A stretch of 64,000 nt of DNA from Gammaproteobacteria bacterium (GTDB taxonomy: Bacteria; Pseudomonadota; Gammaproteobacteria; Steroidobacterales; Woeseiaceae): positions 124,001 through 188,000 of the forward strand of contig JAOTZC010000001.1 of assembly GCA_029861535.1 (NCBI GenBank), written 5' to 3'. The notes under the pieces are model-generated. The model did no database searches and was not told the origin of the DNA. It saw only the letters and a program-made list of their open reading frames with translations. A program made the position numbers and the translations under genes. Shown piece after piece: positions 56,120 to 64,000 of the stretch (its first letter is position 1; each line of letters starts with the position of its first letter).

Positions 56120-57072
56120 CCAGTCAACTTAGCGCCTGCCCCAAGCTCACTTACGATGACGCGGCCAACGCCGCTTGTAGATTGCAGCGCATCGCAAACG
56201 CGAGACTCGTCGTGTGCCAGACAGATTGCTTTGACTTGCGGCCCCGCATCGATTGTAAAAAACACTCCGACGCCTTGCGTACGCAATTCGCGTACCGTTT
56301 GCAGACATTCCAAGGTTGCGGCGTTCCAGTATACGATCGGCGGCCGAGATGCCCACATGACCGAATGCATCTTTAGACAATTGTGCTCGGCGATCGCGGC
56401 GAGCTTGCCAAAATCCCGTTCCCGTATCGCTGCTCGCGCGACGTCGAGATCGTGCGTCTGGTCATCGACCCAACGGCCGTAGAACGGCGACGTCTTGCGA
56501 CTGATTTCCATTGCCTCCCCAGAACTTACCGGCTTCGGTCCTGCGGAAGTTACTGCGATAACGATCCTGAGCGGCCAGTCGCTGGAATCGAGCAATGTTT
56601 CGACCGCAACGCTATCGCCATTGTTTTCAAGTTCTGCGAAACCACCATAAAGAGATCGCGCAGCCGAACCTGATTCCAGGCCGGCAAGGCTCGCAAGCTC
56701 CGCCGTCGATCGATGTTGTCCCGCTGCAGCCGAGGCCGCAACCACTAGAGCCGCGAAAGCTGATGCCGACGACGCCAGCCCAGCGGCCACCGGAAAATTG
56801 CAATGACTGTCCACGCGCGCAGGATCACGACCCTCGCCGGCGACTGCGCTTAAGCAGCGACTGATTCGCGGCAACATCTGCTGGTCAATTTCACCATTGA
56901 CAGTGAGTACGTCGTCCTTGAGTTTGGAATCGAACTTGACGTTCATCTCCGTGTAAAGGTCCGCAAGCGTAATCGATATGGAGCCAACCGCCGGCAAGTT
57001 CAGTGTCCTGTCGCGTTTTCCCCAATATTTGATCAAGGCGATATTAGGTTGTGCTCTCGCCGTTGCCTGCAT
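56110..57072 (-). CDS. mvaD: Diphosphomevalonate decarboxylase
   Basis: QPNIALIKYWGKRDRTLNLPAVGSISITL, NFPVAAGLASSASAFAALV, FFTIDAGPQVKAICL. Confidence 0.95.
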   Translation of the reverse strand: MQATARAQPNIALIKYWGKRDRTLNLPAVGSISITLADLYTEMNVKFDSKLKDDVLTVNGEIDQQMLPRISRCLSAVAGEGRDPARVDSHCNFPVAAGLASSASAFAALVVAASAAAGQHRSTAELASLAGLESGSAARSLYGGFAELENNGDSVAVETLLDSSDWPLRIVIAVTSAGPKPVSSGEAMEISRKTSPFYGRWVDDQTHDLDVARAAIRERDFGKLAAIAEHNCLKMHSVMWASRPPIVYWNAATLECLQTVRELRTQGVGVFFTIDAGPQVKAICLAHDESRVCDALQSTSGVGRVIVSELGAGAKLTGCV

Positions 57073-57148
57073 GTTCTATCCCGGGGGCCAAGCGTTCAAA
57101 AGGACGCGAATTATAGCCCAGTCGGGTGCGAGCACTGCCGGTCAAATC

Positions 57149-58078
57149 GTGTACGCTATTGCCCCCGATCGAGCTCAAGAGACCGCCTTGCCCGCTAATT
57201 TCAAAGACCGCCTGGACTATTATCTGGACCGAGTGACGTGCAAGCTCGATGCATGTTTGCCAAGCGCTAACGAAAATCCGAAACGCTTGCACGAGGCAAT
57301 GCGATACGCCGTTTTCAATGGTGGCAAACGCATTCGACCGATGTTGGTCTATGCCGCCGGTGAGTGTGTCGGCGTCGCCGAGGAACTCCTCGATGCGCCG
57401 GCTGCGGCCATCGAGCTGATCCACGCATTTTCGTTGGTCCACGACGACCTGCCGTCGATGGATGACGATGATCTACGGCGAGGCAAACCGACGCTGCATG
57501 TAGCGTACGATGAAGCGACTGCGATCCTCGCGGCCGACGCGCTGCAACCGTTGGCGTTTTCTGTGTTGGCGGACATAGACGATGTTACTGCCGACGTCCG
57601 TACCAGCCTGGTCCGGCTCGTTGCCGACGCCTGCGGATCGATCGGCATGACTGGTGGCCAGTCGATCGATCTCGCTGCCGAAGGACAAACGCTCAGCGCC
57701 GACGAACTAGAACATATGTATGTACTGAAGACCGGCGCGCTGATTCACGCATCGGTGATGTCCGCATGCCTGCTAAAGCCTGACACACCGGATCCACAAC
57801 AACGCGCGCTCGACAGGTTTTCTCGCGCCGTCGGCATCGCGTTTCAGATTCGCGATGACCTGCTCGACATCGAAGGTGAAACCATTATTATCGGCAAACC
57901 CGCCGGTTCAGATCTTGGGCTCAGGAAAGCAACCTATCCCACGCTTCTCGGGACCGAAGCATCGCTGAAGCGTTGCGACGAATTGATTGCCGACGCTTTT
58001 CAATACCTCGAAGTCGTCGGCGATGCTGCCGAACCACTTCGCTGGCTCGCGCGTTACATAGTCCAGCGAAACAACTGA
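57149..58078 (+). CDS. ispA: Polyprenyl (farnesyl/geranylgeranyl) diphosphate synthase; start GTG 57149 or TTG 57188
   Basis: GGKRIRPMLVYAAGE, LIHAFSLVHDDLPSMDDDDLRRGKPTLH (first Asp-rich motif), FQIRDDLLDIEG (second). Confidence 0.93.
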   Translation: MYAIAPDRAQETALPANFKDRLDYYLDRVTCKLDACLPSANENPKRLHEAMRYAVFNGGKRIRPMLVYAAGECVGVAEELLDAPAAAIELIHAFSLVHDDLPSMDDDDLRRGKPTLHVAYDEATAILAADALQPLAFSVLADIDDVTADVRTSLVRLVADACGSIGMTGGQSIDLAAEGQTLSADELEHMYVLKTGALIHASVMSACLLKPDTPDPQQRALDRFSRAVGIAFQIRDDLLDIEGETIIIGKPAGSDLGLRKATYPTLLGTEASLKRCDELIADAFQYLEVVGDAAEPLRWLARYIVQRNN

Positions 58079-58082
58079 TTCG

Positions 58083-59261
58083 ATGGATTCACGTTGCATA
58101 TTGCACGTCGACATGGACGCCTTTTATGCGTCTGTTGAGCAACGCGACAATCCTGATTTGCGCGGTAAACCGCTCGTCGTAGGTGGCGGCCAGAATCGCG
58201 GTGTTGTTGCCGCGGCGAGCTACGAGTCTCGCGACTATGGAATACACTCAGCCATGCCGATGGCCGAGGCCCGGCGCCGCTGTCCGCATTTGCTGAGCGT
58301 GCGTCCACGAATGTCGCACTACAAATCCATCTCCGCCGAGATCTTCGAAGTCTTCCGCGAATTCACGCCAACGGTCGAGGGCCTGTCACTCGACGAAGCA
58401 TTCCTCGATGTCACGGCAAGTCTGAAGCTTTTTGGCACCGCAATCGATATCGCCGGCGACATCAAGCAGCGAATACATGACCGTACAGAACTTACCGCAT
58501 CCGTTGGCGTTGCGTGGAACAAGCTCGTCGCTAAGATCGCATCCGATTTGGACAAGCCGGACGGCCTGGTTGTGATTACGGCAGACAAAGCCCACGAAAG
58601 ATTGGACCCATTGCCAGTTTCGGTAATACCGGGAATCGGTCGCGAAACGCTCGCGCGATTGCACAAGATTGATATTCGAACAGTTGCCGACCTACGCCTG
58701 GCCAACAATCGGGTTATTGAACCTATCTTTGGCCGATTTACGAAAAAGACCCGCGACCGTGCTGCCGGCATTGACGATCGCCCTGTTGTTTCGTCGCGCG
58801 CTGAGAAATCGATCAGCGCCGAGGAGACTTATGATCAAGATCTCGAGATCCTGCACGACATGGAGCGCGAATTGTTGCGCCTGACTGAGCGCACGTGTCG
58901 ACGTTTACGAAAGGCGACCCTGCAAGCCGGTACCGTGCAGATAAAAATCCGGCAAGCTGATTTCAGTACGTTCACACGTCAGCGCATCATGCGGCCGCCC
59001 GGCAACGGTACAGATCAGATTTACGACGCTGCGCGAACTCTGTTGACAACATGGCTGAAAGACAATCCCGGCGCGCGCATTCGTCTGCTTGGCGTCGGTA
59101 CAAGCAAGCTCGTTGCCGCCGAACAGGCAGACTTATTTGCCGAGTCCGGCACGACGACAGCTGCCCCAGTCGACAAGGCTGTTGACGAGATTCGCGACCG
59201 CTTTGGCGATGCGTCCGTGAGCCGCGCTCGTATACTTGACCCGCACGAAGGGCGTCATTGA
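58083..59261 (+). CDS. dinB: DNA polymerase IV
   Basis: CILHVDMDAFYASVEQRDNPDLRGKPLVVGGG, SLDEAFLDVT. Confidence 0.96.
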   Translation: MDSRCILHVDMDAFYASVEQRDNPDLRGKPLVVGGGQNRGVVAAASYESRDYGIHSAMPMAEARRRCPHLLSVRPRMSHYKSISAEIFEVFREFTPTVEGLSLDEAFLDVTASLKLFGTAIDIAGDIKQRIHDRTELTASVGVAWNKLVAKIASDLDKPDGLVVITADKAHERLDPLPVSVIPGIGRETLARLHKIDIRTVADLRLANNRVIEPIFGRFTKKTRDRAAGIDDRPVVSSRAEKSISAEETYDQDLEILHDMERELLRLTERTCRRLRKATLQAGTVQIKIRQADFSTFTRQRIMRPPGNGTDQIYDAARTLLTTWLKDNPGARIRLLGVGTSKLVAAEQADLFAESGTTTAAPVDKAVDEIRDRFGDASVSRARILDPHEGRH

Positions 59262-59350
59262 CGGCCGACGAATCTGGCGGCGTCTGGAAATGAGGTAGAA
59301 TCGGGAGCCGGGCGGAGACCCGGCTGCATATAAAGCCAGCGGCGACAATA

Positions 59351-61072
59351 ATGTATACGAACTTTTTCGGCCTCAATGAAAAGCCTTTCTCGATAACGCC
59401 CGATCCGCGTTATCTGTTCATGAGCGAGCGCCACGGTGAAGCGCTGGCTCATCTCGTATATGGCGTCACTGAGTCTTGCGGCTTCGTGCAACTAACCGGA
59501 GAAGTCGGTACCGGTAAAACAACGCTTGTACGAACGTTGCTGCAGAACCGCTTGCCCGACAATGCCGATGTGGCAGTGATCCTGAATCCGCAACTTACGG
59601 CACTCGAATTCCTGCAAACCATCTGCGAGGAGCTCGGCGTTGGCGACCGCAGTGACAATGGTGACACCGTCATCGCACCCGACAGTAGCAAGGCCTTGAT
59701 CGACGCACTTAATCATTACTTACTTATGGCACACGCCGACGGGCGGCGGACAATTCTTGTTGTCGATGAGGCTCAGAATCTCGCCCGCGATGTCCTCGAG
59801 CAGGTGCGCCTGTTAACAAACCTCGAGACTTCGAAACAAAAATTGCTGCAGATCATTCTCATTGGCCAACCGGAACTGCGCGAGTTATTGGCACGAAACG
59901 ATCTGCGACAGCTCGCGCAACGTATCACCGGACGTTATCACCTCGAACCACTGTCAAGGGACGAAACGGCGGAATACATCGAGCACCGTTTACAGGTTGC
60001 CGGCGCTCTCAGTGAGGTGTTTGACAACGGCGCTAAACGCGCAACTTTCAAGTTCTCAAAGGGCGTGCCACGACTCATCAACGTCATTTGTGATCGAGCG
60101 TTGCTCGGCGCCTACAGCCGCGAATCGAGACGCGTTGATCGGCGTTTCGTCGCGCGCGCCGCGGCTGAAATTTCTGGAAAGAGCCTCGCGTGGCCGTGGC
60201 TGCGTTGGGCACCTCCGGCACTAATCGCCACCGGAGCTGCCATCGTCGCGTTTGGCGCGTGGTCCATTTTTACTCAGCAGCAGGGCACGCAACAACAGAA
60301 CGAATCAGCAGCCACTGTTCCGAGCGCAACGATCGTTGCCCAAACCGCTGCCATCGGCGCACAAGTGGACGCTTCTGCGTCGGAAATTCTGCCGCTTGCG
60401 GAGTCAGGAGCCACCGGCGTTGCCGACGAAAAAGAGGCGTCGCTCGACGAACAGTTGCTGCTCGCCAATGATCTGACGAACGTCGCAGCGGCGTTCGCGA
60501 CACTGTTTGAGCTTTGGGGGCTAAGTTATGACGGTAATGACGCCGGCTGTGATCAGGCGCAGCGGGCCGGCTTCGAATGTCTTTCGCAGCGCGGTTCATG
60601 GAACAGCTTACGTCAGCTCGACCGACCCGCGATTCTGAATCTGACCGACAGTCGCGGCTTTACCCACCGCGCCGTTCTTACAGCCATTCAAGGTGACCGC
60701 GCGGAACTATCGATTGCCGGCGTTAAGGTGTCTCATCCAATCGAACAGGTCTCCGAGCTGTGGTTTGGCCAATACCTACTGATCTGGAAACCTGCGACCG
60801 GCAGCTCCATCGCAATGGGCCCTGGAGCACGAAGTCAAAACGTCTTGTGGTTAAGACAGAGCCTCGCGGCGATCGACCGGCGTTACCGTTCAGAACCGCT
60901 CGATTCCGATTATTATGACGCGGGCCTGGAAGAGCAGGTGCGCGCGTTTCAACGAGACCATCGGCTTATGGTCGATGGTCTAGCAGGTCGACAAACACAA
61001 ATCATCATCAATTCGCTGCTCGCACCGGACGATATTCCCCGGCTTACGACACCGTTGCTGGCACGAGACTAA
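59351..61072 (+). CDS. ExeA/GspA-like AAA ATPase with C-terminal peptidoglycan-binding domain
   Basis: MYTNFFGLNEKPFSITPDPRYLFMSERHGEALAHLVYGV, GEVGTGKTTLVRTLL, VVDEAQNL; C-terminal EEQVRAFQRDHRLMVDGLAGRQT. Confidence 0.93.
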   Translation: MYTNFFGLNEKPFSITPDPRYLFMSERHGEALAHLVYGVTESCGFVQLTGEVGTGKTTLVRTLLQNRLPDNADVAVILNPQLTALEFLQTICEELGVGDRSDNGDTVIAPDSSKALIDALNHYLLMAHADGRRTILVVDEAQNLARDVLEQVRLLTNLETSKQKLLQIILIGQPELRELLARNDLRQLAQRITGRYHLEPLSRDETAEYIEHRLQVAGALSEVFDNGAKRATFKFSKGVPRLINVICDRALLGAYSRESRRVDRRFVARAAAEISGKSLAWPWLRWAPPALIATGAAIVAFGAWSIFTQQQGTQQQNESAATVPSATIVAQTAAIGAQVDASASEILPLAESGATGVADEKEASLDEQLLLANDLTNVAAAFATLFELWGLSYDGNDAGCDQAQRAGFECLSQRGSWNSLRQLDRPAILNLTDSRGFTHRAVLTAIQGDRAELSIAGVKVSHPIEQVSELWFGQYLLIWKPATGSSIAMGPGARSQNVLWLRQSLAAIDRRYRSEPLDSDYYDAGLEEQVRAFQRDHRLMVDGLAGRQTQIIINSLLAPDDIPRLTTPLLARD

Positions 61073-61075
61073 AAT

Positions 61076-61765
61076 ATGTCATTCATTCTCGATGCACTGA
61101 AAAAATCGGAAAACGATCGCCAACAACAGGCGCCGGCCGAATTCGCAACAGTACCCTCCAGTCCGGGCATGCCCAGCGCGCCGCGGTGGTTATGGGTGCT
61201 CGGCGTTTTGCTTGCAATCAATATCGTTGCGTTGCTTGGCTTTACGCTGCGTCCGAACTCATCGCAATCGGTAACACCGGCAACCGAGCAGCTTCGACCA
61301 ACCCCGGAACCTACAATCCCGATAGAGACCCAACCTGCGGCATCGCAACCGACGGCGTTCACCGAGCAACTGGAAAAAGCACGCCGCAAGCAACCGGATC
61401 GGCAAAACGTGAGCGCCAGTACGACTAATGTCGCCACGCCCGATGCCGACTCCAGCAATACTTCGCAATCGGTAGTATCTATGAACCTAAGCGATTCGGC
61501 GCCGACAGCAACAAATCAAGAAACAAATTACGCGCTATTGCCGAGCCTGATCGAATTGCAATTAAACAATGAAAGCACGTTACCCGACCTTCATGTCGAT
61601 ATTCACGTCTTTAGCGCCAATCCGTCCGATCGTTTTGTATTTATAAACATGAACAAGTATCACGAAAACGACCAGCTCAGCGAGGGTCCAGTCGTGCGCG
61701 AGATCACGCGCCATGGCGTCATACTGGACCATCGCGGTCAAACGTTTTCATTGCCGCGCGAGTAG
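61076..61765 (+). CDS. General secretion pathway protein B (GspB-like)
   Basis: MSFILDALKKSENDRQQQ start, one TM, C-terminal domain LPSLIELQLNNESTLPDLHVDIHVFSANPSDRFVFINMNKY. Confidence 0.9.
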   Translation: MSFILDALKKSENDRQQQAPAEFATVPSSPGMPSAPRWLWVLGVLLAINIVALLGFTLRPNSSQSVTPATEQLRPTPEPTIPIETQPAASQPTAFTEQLEKARRKQPDRQNVSASTTNVATPDADSSNTSQSVVSMNLSDSAPTATNQETNYALLPSLIELQLNNESTLPDLHVDIHVFSANPSDRFVFINMNKYHENDQLSEGPVVREITRHGVILDHRGQTFSLPRE

Positions 61766-61786
61766 CGGACCTCGGATCTCCTGACT

Positions 61787-63619
61787 TTGAGTAGTCCTGT
61801 TACTACGCACCTGAACGGCGACAGTTTTTCCCAAGCGTTCATTTCCGGTATCCATCGGGTCATCGACGAACAGGATTTTCTCAATCGGATCAACGTATTT
61901 CCGGTTGCGGACGGCGACACCGGCACGAATCTCAGCCTGTCGCTTGGCGCAACCCTGCCGTTATTGACTCGCACTGACGATCAACATCTGGGAACACTGC
62001 TTGCCGCCGTTGCGGACGCCTTACTCGACAGTTCACGGGGCAATTCGGGAGCGATCGTCGCGCAGTTTTTTCAGGGTGTGAGCGACTCAGCGGGTGAGAT
62101 AAGTCGATTCACGACATACACATTCAGCAAGGCGGTTACACTCGGCAGTGAGTATGCGCACGATGCATTATCCGAACCGCGTGAGGGCACGATCCTGTCT
62201 GTCATTTCCGCATTTGCAGACAGCGTTAAACGCCAATCGATTGAGTGCAATGAAGAAGATTTTAGAGTTGTCATCGAGCGAGCGGTCGAACGTGTCGAAA
62301 AAGCTCTCGCCGAAACACCGAATCAACTTGATGTACTGAGGAAGGCCGGCGTCGTGGACGCTGGCGCCAAGGGATTTGCGACGATGGTCTCCGGCATGGC
62401 CGAATATATTCGGCATGGACGCGTCGCTCCGAAGCCAGATTTATCAGCTTTGTTTAGCGAAGAACTATCATTCGCGACATCAGCCGAAGGCGCAGACTCG
62501 TCGTTTCGCTTCTGCACCGAATGCATTGTGACGGGCGCCGATATCGATCGACGAAAAATGCGTGAGTCGCTTGATCAGATCGGTGATTCTCTTGTGCTTG
62601 CCGGCACGAAGCGTAAAGCTAAAATCCATATCCACGTTGATGAACCGGAGCAAGTTTTCGAGCTTGCACGCCGTTATGGCGACCTCAGCGCCGAAAAAGC
62701 CGACGACATACATAGACAGCACGTCAGTAGTCATAACGACGCGCGCCGCTTTGCCGTTATTACCGATTCGGCCGCAGATATTCCGGACGATGACATGGAG
62801 CGCCTCGACATTCATATGGTGCCATTGCGGATTCAGTTCGGTGAACACGGCTATCTCGACAAGGTCAGTATCTCAACTGAGGAGTTTTTTCATGAGCTAG
62901 CGACCAACCCGTATCATCCGACAACATCACAGCCCGCGCCGGGCGACTTTCGTCGTCAGTTTCAGTTTCTGGCGAGCCACTTTTCAGACGTAATTTCGAT
63001 TAACGTGACAGCACGTGTCAGTGGCACATTTCACGCTGCTACCGCGGCGGCGGCGCGAGTAAATGCGCCTGGAATAATTCACGTTGTTGACTCACATAAT
63101 GCCTCGCTTGGACAGGGACTGCTGGCGATATTCGCCGCCGAATGCTCGAAGGCCGGTTTGAGTGCCGACAATACTCTGGCGAAGCTCGAGCAGATCACGG
63201 CGAAAACCCGCGCTTTCGCGATCGTCAGCGACTTACGCTACGCGGTCAAAGGTGGCCGCATCCCTGGTTACATAAAAACGATCGCTGACTTGTTGCGTTT
63301 GACGCCTGTCATCCGCACGACCTCGGATGGCCGTATTGGAACCGCCGGATTTCTACTCGGCCGCCGCAAGCGGCTACAGAAATTCGCGCGTTATATTGCA
63401 ACGCGTGTTAGCGACGACGGCCCGCTGACGGTACTGATAGGTCATGCGATTTGCCCGCAGGACGCGACTTTATTGGAGCACTTGCTACGCGACGAACTGA
63501 ACGATATTCATCGGCTGTCGATCACCGAACTCGGGACTGCGTTCGGCGTCCATGGCGGACCCGCTACACTGGTCGTCGCGACGCAACCGTCGCGCGAGCT
63601 ACCCGAAAATGTGGTTTAG
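61787..63619 (+). CDS. Fused DAK2 (FakA-like)-DegV (FakB-like) protein, TTG start
   Basis: DhaL/DAK2 domain (NRINVFPVADGDTGTNLSLSLGATLPLL, DSSRGNSGAIVAQFFQG), FakA-like middle domain, C-terminal DegV (FAVITDSAADIPDDDMERLDIHMVPLRI). Confidence 0.92.
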   Translation: MSSPVTTHLNGDSFSQAFISGIHRVIDEQDFLNRINVFPVADGDTGTNLSLSLGATLPLLTRTDDQHLGTLLAAVADALLDSSRGNSGAIVAQFFQGVSDSAGEISRFTTYTFSKAVTLGSEYAHDALSEPREGTILSVISAFADSVKRQSIECNEEDFRVVIERAVERVEKALAETPNQLDVLRKAGVVDAGAKGFATMVSGMAEYIRHGRVAPKPDLSALFSEELSFATSAEGADSSFRFCTECIVTGADIDRRKMRESLDQIGDSLVLAGTKRKAKIHIHVDEPEQVFELARRYGDLSAEKADDIHRQHVSSHNDARRFAVITDSAADIPDDDMERLDIHMVPLRIQFGEHGYLDKVSISTEEFFHELATNPYHPTTSQPAPGDFRRQFQFLASHFSDVISINVTARVSGTFHAATAAAARVNAPGIIHVVDSHNASLGQGLLAIFAAECSKAGLSADNTLAKLEQITAKTRAFAIVSDLRYAVKGGRIPGYIKTIADLLRLTPVIRTTSDGRIGTAGFLLGRRKRLQKFARYIATRVSDDGPLTVLIGHAICPQDATLLEHLLRDELNDIHRLSITELGTAFGVHGGPATLVVATQPSRELPENVV

Positions 63620-64000
63620 CCCTCTATCGCGTCGTCTGATGGTTCAATTAGGTCTTCGCCCTGATTGCGGGCATTGTTGACACGGCGATCGACCGGCCAG
63701 GCCCTTAGCCGTGGCGTGTTATCGGTGTGTATCATTTCGTCATCGCCGCCTAACCAGGCATCGGCTGAGCCTGCCTCCAGTACCATCGGCATTCGATGGT
63801 GCAAGGCGGCCATGAACTCGTTCGCTTCAGTGGTAATCAGGGTCGTCGACTGTAGCTCGTCACCTGACACTTTGTCGCGCCAGTTCTCCCACAGCCCGGC
63901 AAGCGCGAACGGCTCGCCACTCGCAAGCGAAATGAAGTACGGTGTCTTGACGTCGCGCTCACGATGCCATTCATAAAAACCATCGGCCAGTACGATACAT
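63616..64000 (-). CDS. SOS response-associated peptidase (SRAP/YedK), N-terminus cut by window end
   Basis: LADGFYEWHRERDVKTPYFISLASGEPFALAGLWENWRDK, STTLITTEANEFMAALHHRMPMVL. Confidence 0.9.
   Translation of the reverse strand, partial: CIVLADGFYEWHRERDVKTPYFISLASGEPFALAGLWENWRDKVSGDELQSTTLITTEANEFMAALHHRMPMVLEAGSADAWLGGDDEMIHTDNTPRLRAWPVDRRVNNARNQGEDLIEPSDDAIEG

Noticed and set aside
58040-58083. Search for a LexA box directly upstream of dinB
   Set aside because: No CTGT-N8-ACAG match in the short gap; dinB is probably read through from ispA or has a non-consensus signal.
59306-59325. Hairpin AGCCGGG-CGGAGA-CCCGGCT upstream of the ExeA/GspA-like gene, considered as a terminator
   Set aside because: No T-run follows and it lies in the likely 5' UTR; significance unclear.

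Overview
The window looks like chromosomal DNA of a gammaproteobacterium, densely packed with genes. I saw no rRNA, tRNA, CRISPR array, transposase or prophage. Main contents in order: RND efflux pump C-terminus (cut by the left edge); a secreted protein with a GlyGly-CTERM-like tail; EamA and DUF418 membrane proteins; a short structured locus with a perfect Shine-Dalgarno, a 26-codon ORF and a tandem array of six terminator-like hairpins (5.58-5.90 kb); a cysteine desulfurase-like protein; an ECF sigma/anti-sigma module; an RnfD/NqrB-like protein with a DUF2330 protein; a 2-oxoacid:acceptor oxidoreductase operon; dihydroorotase; IlvA; an SOS-boxed UvrD-like helicase; an SLC13/RCK transporter; a sulfotransferase-like/class IV aminotransferase pair; GshA; a bactofilin; a GGDEF-EAL protein; an expanded Psp operon with divergent pspF and a sigma-54 promoter; a GntR(YtrA-like)-ABC operon with a palindromic operator; a second ECF module; malate dehydrogenase; FadE; a complete mevalonate-to-IPP/DMAPP gene set (50.9-57.1 kb) beside a prenyl synthase; DinB; GspA/GspB; a fused DAK2-DegV protein; and an SRAP peptidase cut by the right edge. 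The most noteworthy items are (1) the compact mevalonate operon with a single-polypeptide HMG-CoA reductase-mevalonate kinase fusion that keeps all four class II HMGR catalytic residues, (2) the structured small-ORF locus with its terminator array, and (3) an ECF sigma gene whose only plausible start codons are ATT or CTG, in a TGATT overlap. All calls come from reading the sequence and recalling family motifs; no database search was run.
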